The notes under the pieces: generated by a model
Seen by the model: the letters and a program-made list of their open reading frames with translations, nothing else
Databases searched by the model: none
What the model was told of the DNA's origin: nothing
Translations under genes and position numbers: made by a program
Assembly: GCF_003386095.1 (NCBI RefSeq)
Contig: NZ_QREG01000009.1
Span: 62,001 to 126,000, forward strand
Origin: Marinoscillum furvescens DSM 4134
Lineage (GTDB): Bacteria > Bacteroidota > Bacteroidia > Cytophagales > Cyclobacteriaceae
Reading direction: 5' to 3'
DNA length: 64,000 nt
Part shown: positions 23,114 through 32,000 of the stretch, piece after piece
How positions within the stretch are numbered: position 1 is the stretch's first letter
How the letters are laid out: the number at the start of each line of letters is the position of its first letter

Positions 23114-25543
23114 ATGCTTAAAAACTACCTCATCACCGCGCTGCGCAACCTGAAGCGCAACAAGGTGTACACCCTGCTCAATGTTTTCGGGCTTGCCCTG
23201 GGAATTGGTTGTGCCTTGGTCATCTTCAAGGTGATCACCTTTGAGCGTAGTTTTGACACCCACCAGACACATTACGACCACATCTATCGGATCGTCACCA
23301 AAAACATCCACGCAGACCGAGTAGACAAAGGCATGGGCGTGCCTCACCCGCTAGGCCCGGCACTGCAAGAGGATTTTCCAGATTTGAAGCAGGTGACCCG
23401 CACCGTCTACTTTGGAGATGGTCAGCTCAACACTTATGGTCCTAATGGCGAGCTGCACAAGTTTATGATCGATGAAGGCATCAGTTTTGCGGATGCTAAC
23501 TTCTTTGATGTTTTTACGGTAGAATGGATCGCTGGGGATCCCGCCACGGCACTGGCAGCGCCTAAAAGTGTGGTCATCGCCCAGCGCGAAGCGCAGAAAC
23601 TTTTCGGTATTCCAGAGGGACACGAATATTCCGTACTGGGCAAGCTGATCAATTTCAATAACGTAAGGGACTTTAAGGTGACGGGAGTGATCAAAAATCC
23701 TCCACAAAACACCTCGCTTCCATTTACTTATATATTTGACTATGCAGGCCAGGAGGGTGAAGTAAACCCCTACTACCGAGGTGGCACCAGCTGGAACATG
23801 ACCAGCTCCAGTACCAATGCCTGGGTGCTGGTGCATGATGGGTTTGATCCGGCGGCTTTCAATGAAAAACTTCTGCCCTTTGTGGACAAATACCACGAAG
23901 AAGGTCGCTCAAAAGAAAGAAACTACCTGGCCCAGCCACTCAGCGAAGTACATTTCGACAAGGAATATGGGGCTTACAAAAAAGCCATCTCTCCTGAGTT
24001 TTTATATGCCCTTGCGGTAATTGGCCTTTTCCTGATCATCACCGCCTGCATCAATTTCATCAACCTGGCTACCGCACAGGCAGCCAACCGAGCCAAGGAA
24101 ATCGGTATTCGAAAGGCTATTGGTGGCATGAGTCACCAGCTGGTCGTGCAGTTTCTATCGGAGATAGCACTTATTACTTTTTGCTCCCTGCTCTTAGCGC
24201 TGGCCATTAGCGAGCTACTTTTCAAATCCCTTCAGCAGATCATTGGTCACGAGCTATCGCTCAATTTGCTACAATCACCAGAAACGATACTATTCCTGGG
24301 CCTGTTGTTTTTGGTGGTCAGCCTGTTTTCTGGCTTTTATCCTTCGGTGCTTCTGGCTCGGATGAATGCCGTGGCTGCACTCAAAAAGAAAATAACAGGC
24401 TACACCCACTCTGGAGGCTTACCACTCCGCAAAGCGCTGGTCATCGCGCAGTTTGTGATTTCACAGTTCCTGATCATCGGAACGCTGGTGGTCTCTTCCC
24501 AAACGGACTATTTCATGTCCAAAGATTTGGGCTTTGAGACGGACGCCATACTGACGAGCTACCTGCCAGACCGTGACGAAAATAAAATGGAGCGTTTCCG
24601 CAGAGCGCTGCTACAATCTCCAGCAATCAGTAAGGCTGCCTTTGGCCTCAGCCAACCTACGGGTGTTTCAGACTCCCACAGCAATTTCAACTACGACCCT
24701 CTGGAGATCGAGCAGGACTATAACGGTAATTTCAAAGCTGTGGACGAACACTACCTGGACCTTTTTGATATTGAAGTAATAGCCGGACGTGGGGTGCAAA
24801 AAGGAGATAGCAACCATGTGGTGATCAATAAAAAAGTGGCCGATCTCATGGGTTTTAAGGATCGATATGCGGAAGCCATCGGTGAGACACTGAGCACTGG
24901 CTGGGGTGGAGATAAAAAAGTAGTAGGCGTGATGGAAAACTTCCATACCTACTCCCTGGAGCGCGACATGGATTATGTGATCATGCTTCATATTCCACGG
25001 ATTTTTTACAACGTATCCTTTCAGGCCGCATCCCTGGCCAAAGTGCAAGAGGCACGAGACCATTTCGAGCAAACCTGGAATGCCGTATATCCAGAGTATG
25101 TATTGGACTATGACTTTTACAACCAAACCTTGGCTGAAAACTATGAAGAGGTACAAAACATCACCCAACTGCTGAAGTTTTTTGCGCTCATCTCCATACT
25201 CATCGGGTGCCTGGGCTTGTACGGGCTGGTAGCCTTTATGGCCATGAACAAAACCAAAGAAATCGGTGTAAGAAAAGCCCTCGGCGCTTCGATTTTACAC
25301 ATCCTCTTGATGTTTTCACGCGAAGTGTTGGTACTCATGAGTATCGCATTCATCATCACCGCTCCCATTTCGTTTTTCACCCTCAATGAATGGCTGGACA
25401 ATTTCACCTTCCGGATTGCGGTAGGCCCCTGGTTTTTTGTGTGGGCATTTCTAATTACCCTGCTGATAGCTTTGGTGACCATCAGTCATAAAACTATCAG
25501 CTCGGCGCTCATCAATCCGGCACATACCCTGAAAGACGACTGA
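23114..25543 (+). CDS. FtsX/MacB-type ABC transporter permease
   Basis: An 809-residue inner-membrane permease. It opens MLKNYLITALRNLKRNKVYTLLNVFGLALG, the standard start of Bacteroidota FtsX-domain proteins, giving a first membrane helix at about 19-40. A large periplasmic MacB-type domain (about 45-285) precedes the first FtsX core (about 290-410, with INLATAQAANRAKEIGIRKAIGG), a second periplasmic domain, and the second FtsX core (about 685-800, with MNKTKEIGVRKALGAS). No ATPase gene is beside it, so the ATP-binding partner is encoded elsewhere. Such mechanotransducing permeases often respond to antimicrobial stress. The next downstream genes are a sensor kinase and its regulator. Confidence 0.93.
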   Translation: MLKNYLITALRNLKRNKVYTLLNVFGLALGIGCALVIFKVITFERSFDTHQTHYDHIYRIVTKNIHADRVDKGMGVPHPLGPALQEDFPDLKQVTRTVYFGDGQLNTYGPNGELHKFMIDEGISFADANFFDVFTVEWIAGDPATALAAPKSVVIAQREAQKLFGIPEGHEYSVLGKLINFNNVRDFKVTGVIKNPPQNTSLPFTYIFDYAGQEGEVNPYYRGGTSWNMTSSSTNAWVLVHDGFDPAAFNEKLLPFVDKYHEEGRSKERNYLAQPLSEVHFDKEYGAYKKAISPEFLYALAVIGLFLIITACINFINLATAQAANRAKEIGIRKAIGGMSHQLVVQFLSEIALITFCSLLLALAISELLFKSLQQIIGHELSLNLLQSPETILFLGLLFLVVSLFSGFYPSVLLARMNAVAALKKKITGYTHSGGLPLRKALVIAQFVISQFLIIGTLVVSSQTDYFMSKDLGFETDAILTSYLPDRDENKMERFRRALLQSPAISKAAFGLSQPTGVSDSHSNFNYDPLEIEQDYNGNFKAVDEHYLDLFDIEVIAGRGVQKGDSNHVVINKKVADLMGFKDRYAEAIGETLSTGWGGDKKVVGVMENFHTYSLERDMDYVIMLHIPRIFYNVSFQAASLAKVQEARDHFEQTWNAVYPEYVLDYDFYNQTLAENYEEVQNITQLLKFFALISILIGCLGLYGLVAFMAMNKTKEIGVRKALGASILHILLMFSREVLVLMSIAFIITAPISFFTLNEWLDNFTFRIAVGPWFFVWAFLITLLIALVTISHKTISSALINPAHTLKDD

Positions 25544-25932
25544 AATTCTAAATAAGCATCCCGGAAAAACTCCCGTTGGTTTAACTTTATTATTTGGAAA
25601 GTAGGTAGCGCATTTCGAAAAGCCATAGCTACTCCCCGGAAGCTCACCGCCAAATAATATGAAAAACCTGACTAATGTTGATTTCAATTAGCCTATGAAA
25701 TCAATAATCGACCGACTCCTGTAAGTAATTATAAGGTGGCAGGGACCCTTATGCAGTGCCCAGGATCTACAAACCCATGGTATTGAAATTTCCGAACCTT
25801 AGCACCACCGATAAAAAGACTTTTTCTCATTCAAAGAATTAAAATGTTTATTTTCATCCACGTGATATCAAAATCGCCAACCAAGTAGTCAACTGCTGCT
25901 TTTCCATTAATCAAAGTCAACTTCTACGTACC
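25544..25932. other. Intergenic region before the sensor kinase, with a perfect 9-bp inverted repeat
   Basis: This 389-bp gap has no open frame of note. It holds a perfect inverted repeat TTGATTTCA-9-TGAAATCAA at 25678-25704, which could be an operator, and a single GAAATTTCCGAA (25785-25796), the reverse of the TTCGGAAATTTC-like half-site seen before the giant gene. No consensus promoter was found. Confidence 0.4.
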
Positions 25933-27987
25933 ATGAACCGCCTTCTGCCCTTTCTTTTACTCGTCATTTGCATGCAGGTCTCCTTTGGTCAGCAAAAGAG
26001 CCAAATAGATAGCCTGAACTTGATACTAAATGACAGTGCCTGCACCAATGAATTGTACTCCAGAGAAGTGTTCCGAACTATTCTGGACAAACTGAGCGAT
26101 ACCAGCTACACTGAAGGTCATGTGAGTGCATTGAAAAATTACGGCACCATGTTGTATTGTCTGGGCAAATCGGATAGCGCTATCTTGTTTTATCGCAGCG
26201 GGGCTGAAACTGCACTGACGAATACGAACCTGCTAAGCCTGGCCGGCAAATTGTATAACAACGTCGGCTACCTCTATCAAATGAATGGCGAATATGACTC
26301 GAGTATTACAAACTTCAATAAAGCGCTCAACATCGCCATATCAATTGATGATGTATTAATACAGGGCGCTGTGTATACCGGAATAGGAATTGTCCAGCAG
26401 CAGACAGGTCAGCTGGATTCCGCCCTGGCCACTTACCTCAAAGCCTACAAGCTGGCCGAAACGAACGACCTCCCTCAACTCAAGGTATTGGCCATGGTAA
26501 ACATTGCTACCATCCATTACGACCATTTTCCAGAGCGAGTAGATGTCAACGCCTTGCACGAAAACCTCAAGTTTGCCACGGAAATTGGAGATTTAAGACA
26601 TCAAATATCTTTTTTGGAGTTTCTTGGATACATCGCCTCGGATAGTTCGGATCATAAACAGGCCATTGACTACTTTAATCAAGCGATATTGGTCAACAAG
26701 GAACTCAAAGATCAAAATGCACAAGTTCTGATTTTGCAGGGACTGGGCTATGCACATACCAACCAGGGTAATTACGAGGAATCCGCGAAATTTCTGGAAG
26801 AGGCGATTCAGATCGCTTCGCAAGGGTCTGGAGCTAATCTTCCCAGACTCTATCTCGACAATACCATCAACTACCTGCGCATGGAGGCATATGATTTAGC
26901 GGAAAAAAGTGCTCGTAGAAGTATTGAAGAGGCCGAAAGAATGAAAAATAGTGAGTATTTGGCCCAAGCCTACAAACGGCTGGCCGAGGCGCTAAACGGA
27001 AAAGGGGAATTTGCTCAGGCTTATCTTGCCCAATTAGAGCATTCTGAACGCAGCAAAGAAATTTTAGATGCGACCAAATCCAAACAGCTCACGGAAATGG
27101 AAACCAAATACGAAACGGAGAAAAAAGAAGCTGCCATAGCTTCCTTATCCAAAGAAGCCCAAATCCAAAACCTGAAACTAGAAAAACAACGCTACGGACT
27201 GGTTTCGCTGGCAGTCTTGATAGCAATCATCATCGGAGGAAGTGTACTCGGGTATCGCCAATACCAACTCAAACAGGAACGCAACCTGAAGGACCTGGAG
27301 CTATCAGAAACCAAAAAACGACTGGAGATCGAGCAGCAATACCGAAAATCTGAACTCAAAGCACTTCGATCCCAAATGAACCCACATTTTGTGTTCAATG
27401 CGCTGAATTCCATTCAGGAGTACATCATGCTCAATGAGAAAAAGCTGGCAGGTAAATACCTGGGCAAGTTTGCAGACCTGATGCGTACATACCTCAACCA
27501 CAGCCAACAAAAATCGGTGACCGTGCAGGAAGAGGTGGACGCACTGAAACTGTATTTGGAGTTGGAAAAATTGCGGTTTGAAGACGAGCTCATCGCTGAA
27601 GTGAATGTGAGCCCGACGCTGGACCCTCATCTTACAGAACTCCCCGCACTGCTCGTGCAGCCTTTCGTAGAAAATGCCCTCAAACACGGACTGCTACATA
27701 AAAAAGGGCTTCGCAGACTTGAGCTTACGTTTGAAGGAGATCAGGAAAACCTTCGTGTATTGGTGCGTGATAATGGGATAGGCAGAGAAGCTTCCCAAAA
27801 AATCAATAGTCGGAAACCAGGCAACCATAAGTCTTATGCTACCGGGGCGATTCAGGAGCGCATCGATCTGATCAATTTTGGTTTGAAAAACCCCCTGGCC
27901 GTAGACATCCAGGACTTGAAAACCTCAGATGGCCTGGCCGATGGCACGCTGGTTACTATTACGGTCCCATTAGACGCTTTTGGATAA
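25933..27987 (+). CDS. TPR-containing LytS-type sensor histidine kinase
   Basis: A 684-residue membrane sensor. A signal peptide (1-19) precedes a periplasmic array of tetratricopeptide repeats (about 45-380, for example LYNNVGYLYQMNGEYDSSITNFNKAL), a coiled coil (about 385-415), one membrane helix (about 420-440) and a cytoplasmic linker. The kinase domain follows: LRSQMNPHFVFNALNSIQE with phospho-acceptor His485, then the ATPase with PFVENALKHG (N box) and VRDNGIGR (G box). This is the HisKA-less LytS/YehU class. It should phosphorylate the LytTR regulator encoded 163 bp downstream. Confidence 0.94.
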   Translation: MNRLLPFLLLVICMQVSFGQQKSQIDSLNLILNDSACTNELYSREVFRTILDKLSDTSYTEGHVSALKNYGTMLYCLGKSDSAILFYRSGAETALTNTNLLSLAGKLYNNVGYLYQMNGEYDSSITNFNKALNIAISIDDVLIQGAVYTGIGIVQQQTGQLDSALATYLKAYKLAETNDLPQLKVLAMVNIATIHYDHFPERVDVNALHENLKFATEIGDLRHQISFLEFLGYIASDSSDHKQAIDYFNQAILVNKELKDQNAQVLILQGLGYAHTNQGNYEESAKFLEEAIQIASQGSGANLPRLYLDNTINYLRMEAYDLAEKSARRSIEEAERMKNSEYLAQAYKRLAEALNGKGEFAQAYLAQLEHSERSKEILDATKSKQLTEMETKYETEKKEAAIASLSKEAQIQNLKLEKQRYGLVSLAVLIAIIIGGSVLGYRQYQLKQERNLKDLELSETKKRLEIEQQYRKSELKALRSQMNPHFVFNALNSIQEYIMLNEKKLAGKYLGKFADLMRTYLNHSQQKSVTVQEEVDALKLYLELEKLRFEDELIAEVNVSPTLDPHLTELPALLVQPFVENALKHGLLHKKGLRRLELTFEGDQENLRVLVRDNGIGREASQKINSRKPGNHKSYATGAIQERIDLINFGLKNPLAVDIQDLKTSDGLADGTLVTITVPLDAFG

Positions 27988-28150
27988 GGTAGAGCAACCC
28001 GTTTGGAAATCGAAAGCGTGATTTGGGAAAATGACCCGATAGTTCCTCCTAAATGTAACCTAACCTTGAGTGGCGAATATCAGCTGCGCTATTCAGCTTG
28101 AATCATTAAATTTATCATTCGCCGATCTCTTACGCTAAAAGCAAGGCCTT

Positions 28151-28897
28151 ATGAAAGTAGTCATAATAGATGATGAGCTCAAAGCGCGCAATCTGCTGCG
28201 TGTCCTACTTGAGGAAAATTGCCCTCAAATCACCGAAATTCATGAGGCCTGCGACTTGCCATCGGGTGTGGCCAAAATCAATAAAGAAAGTCCTGACATT
28301 GTGTTTTTGGATATTGAAATGCCGGGCTATTCCGGCATTCAAATTCTGGACTTTTTCACCCCGGATCAGATCACCTTTCAGATTATTTTCACTACGGCCT
28401 ATTCCGAATATGCCATCAAGGCCTTTGAGCTAAACGCCATAGACTACCTCCTCAAACCACTCCGCGATGAGCAGCTGGAAGTTGCCGTGAATAAGGCCAT
28501 CACCCAAATAGATAAGTCCAGAGTAAGTGAGCGATTGGAGGAACTCAAAAACACTTTGCATGTCAATAATATTCGAAAAATAGGGTTGCCGGTATCCAAT
28601 GGAGTGCTATTTGTCGCTTTGGAAGAGATCATCATGATGGAAGCCGACAGGATGTATACCCGAGTTTTTACCCGATCATCCGGTGAGCTTTTGGTGAGCA
28701 AGCCACTCAAGTTTTTTGTGCAGCACCTGGAGCAAATGGTCGAGTTTTACAAACCACACCGCTCCTATCTCATCAACCTGAAACACATCAAGCAATATGT
28801 CAATCAGGACGGTGGTTACATCATCATGGACAATGAAAAGTCTGTGAATATCTCCAAAGACAAAAAAGATGAGTTCTTTGAAGTGATGAATCACTAA
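28151..28897 (+). CDS. LytTR family response regulator
   Basis: A 248-residue regulator: receiver domain (1-120) with acidic pocket IDDE (6-9), phospho-acceptor Asp54 in FLDIEMPG, and Thr/Lys switch residues (FTTAYSEYAIKAFELNAIDYLLKPL). A LytTR DNA-binding domain (about 145-245) with GLPVSNGVLFVALEEIIMMEAD and the HRSYLINLKHIKQY segment follows. LytTR domains bind direct repeats spaced about two helical turns apart. Such a repeat lies 34 bases after this gene, before the giant T9SS gene. It is paired with the TPR kinase upstream. Confidence 0.95.
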   Translation: MKVVIIDDELKARNLLRVLLEENCPQITEIHEACDLPSGVAKINKESPDIVFLDIEMPGYSGIQILDFFTPDQITFQIIFTTAYSEYAIKAFELNAIDYLLKPLRDEQLEVAVNKAITQIDKSRVSERLEELKNTLHVNNIRKIGLPVSNGVLFVALEEIIMMEADRMYTRVFTRSSGELLVSKPLKFFVQHLEQMVEFYKPHRSYLINLKHIKQYVNQDGGYIIMDNEKSVNISKDKKDEFFEVMNH

Positions 28898-28930
28898 AAA
28901 ACCAGCAGAACAGCCAGAGCAGGCGGGCCT

Positions 28931-28963
28931 TTCGGAAACTGAAAACCCACCTTCGGAAATTGA
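28931..28963 (+). promoter_or_regulatory. Direct repeat TTCGGAAAYTGA, probable LytTR operator
   Basis: TTCGGAAACTGA (28931-28942) and TTCGGAAATTGA (28952-28963) match at 11 of 12 bases with a 21-bp period. Two direct repeats at about two helical turns are the standard LytTR binding layout. They lie 72 bp before the ATG of the giant secreted protein and just after the LytTR regulator gene, so local control of the giant gene is likely. The base sequence itself is not a published LytTR consensus. Confidence 0.55.
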
Positions 28964-29034
28964 CATAAATTTCTGCTAATAGTACAAAGCATTTTTGATG
29001 TACCGCAATAAAGCGCCTACATAATAAAAATGCT

Positions 29035-32000
29035 ATGAAACGAATTTACCTGACTTTGCTAGTCCTTTCGCTTTTTTACCTGGAAGGATACAGTCAATGC
29101 ACCACTCCCCTCCAAAATCTGGTAGAAGACTTTAACAACCCACCAGATCCTAATGACCGCACCATCCTTCCAGATTGCTGGACCACCCACTTCACAGCAC
29201 CCTACAATGGCCGTGAAAGAGGCAGTATTCAAGCCTACCAAAGTAAGTTGCTCATCAACTCCACCTACGGAGGCATTGCCATTACTCCTATCGTAGAAAA
29301 TATGGACGGCACCCTTTCTTTCAAAGCCAGAAAGGAATACTCCGGAAACGTATCGTTGGAAATGGGCTTTTTCAGTGGCAATACCTTCACCAGGGTAGAG
29401 CTATACACCTTGTCTGGCACAGAGCAGACATACTCCTATGACTTTGCCAATTTCACAGGCTCCAAATCAAACCGCATAGCCTTTAGGCACCTATCCAGCA
29501 ATGGATCGGCGGTAAACCTCACCATCGATGATGTGGAGTACAAAAGCTTTTGTGCACCTCAAGCGGCACCCACACTAATCGCTAAGGATATCACCACCTA
29601 TTTGGATGCGAGCGGGAACAGCATCGTCAATCCCGCTTCCCTGGATGATGGATCGACGGACGATTGTGGAGAGCCCATTGTCAACTTTAGCCTGGACAAA
29701 TCGCTTTTTACCTGTGATGATCTGGGTGCAAACAGTGTAACGCTTACGGCCACTGATAGTGAGGGCAACACATCTACTGCCACCGCCACCATCACCGTCT
29801 TACCTACCATCGAGCCCGGCTTTAGTACCTACCTGAGCTTAGATGCCAATGGCGAATACAGCATTCCGGAGACCTCACTACTGAGTTCGTCCACCACGCA
29901 ATGCGACGCTGTGACGTATGCAGTTTCAAAAACCTCGTTCGATTGTACTGATCTAGGTAGCGTAGAGATCGCTATCACCGCTTCATTCAATGGCGAAACA
30001 CATACCGTGACCAAAACGCACTACATCATCGATGAGCTGGCACCAACGCTCGTCACCAGACTTGCAAATGTACCCGTAGACCCAAGTACCGGGTTTGCGA
30101 CAGTGACTCCAGATATGATCGATGATGGATCATATGACAACTGCGGGATCACATCTCGCGAAGTGCAGCCTTCACGCTTTATGTGTGGTGAGCTAGGGCC
30201 CCAACAAGTCCGCTATATCCTCAGAGATAGCTCCAACAACACTACTTTCGAAAATGTCACGGTAAACATTACGTCATTCATTCATGATTTAGCCATCAGC
30301 TCTGATGCCACACCAGTCTGCTTCGATGGAACTTCCACGGCAGAGGTGACCATCACCACCGATACCTCCGAAACGGGAGTCAACTACTACTTAAGAAAAA
30401 GTGCTGATAGCAGCGTAGTAGATGGCCCTATAGCCGGAACAGGAAGTGCCTTAAGCTTTTCAACGGGCAGCGTGTCAGAACAGACCTCTTTTGACATCTA
30501 CGCCGAAGTTCCATTTGATGGAAACGCACTGTCGCTTCCTTCTGGAAGTGAGTATTTGGCAGTAGCTACGCCCAATGATTTTGATTACTCAGAAGGCTAT
30601 ACCTTCTCCGCATGGGTCAAAGAAACGATTGGTGGACATTCGTCTCACTACAATACGCTCTTTTACGCTGGAGGTACCACCGGCAGTGACATAGAAATCT
30701 ACCAAAATGCTTCTACAGGTGCAATCACCGTACTTCACAACCGTGGAAATGGTGCTACTACCTCAACAGTTTCTTTTCCAAAAGAGGCACTGCCAAGTGA
30801 TGAATGGACACACCTGGCCATCACCTTCGACGGTACCTATGCTACCATCTACTCAGGAGGCACCTATTTTGGGACTGCTACTATTGACCCACCAGTAAAA
30901 AGTGCCGGTAGTGAGCTTACTTTCGGTTTTCTCAACAATAGCTCCTTCCCGGGAAGTCAAACATTTAATGGGAAACTTGACGACATCAGAATCTATAAAG
31001 CTACACGGATGGCAGATCAACTCGAAAATGATCTGTTGACCTGTGGTACCCCTGATGACACGACCCTGGTATTGCACTACGATATGGAAAATCTGAACGG
31101 CACGGTGATGACCGACCAGGTAAATGCTACGCCGGCTCAGATCATAAACAAAAGTGCCAACGGAGGATTGGTGAGTGATGCCGCACTTTCCTGTACCTAC
31201 ACATGCAACAGAGTCATGCAGACCCGAGTGTTGGTAGGAGATACGGAGGCGCCTACAATAGCGGCAAAAGACACTACGGTAGCCTTCGATGAATATGGCA
31301 ACGTAGCGATCACTCGAGAAATGGTCATCGCCAGCATCAGTGACAACTGTACGGACTCTACCAGCCTGGATGTGAGTTTCGCTCCAAGATTTTTGAGTTG
31401 TGACAATATTGGAGACAATCTGATAGCTATCAACGTTACAGACAGTGCAGGCAACAGCACGAGTGCAACCGCCACTGTGACGGTAACCTCCGATGTATAT
31501 GACATTACGCTCACGGCTTCTGCTACCAACATTTGCGCAGTAGGAGATAGCGTCACCATCATTACCAGCGGAAGTTCCCAGGGGCTACAGTACTCCCTAA
31601 GAAATCACCAGGACTCATCTGTAGTTGCCGGACCTGTAACAGGAAGTGGACAATCGATCAACTTTTCTACTGGTGCCATCTCGGAAACCTCCACCTATCA
31701 CCTGGTCGGAGAAACATCAGCTGCTGAAGGCCGAGGGTTAGCTTTCGCCAAAGGAGAAGAATACTTCCTTTCGCAAAACGACGTGACCTTTGACTACAGT
31801 AAATCTTATACCGTAGAAATGTGGGTCAATGCTCCCTTTAGCAGCTCAACGACCAATTCACTTCTGGGCATAGCCAATAGCTCGACGAGCGATCTTGAGA
31901 TTTACGTACAAAAAAGCTCTCGCAAACTGACTATTTCACATGGTAGGATAAACGGATCCACAGTCACCTACTACCAGTATCCTACACCGCCTGTCAACCA

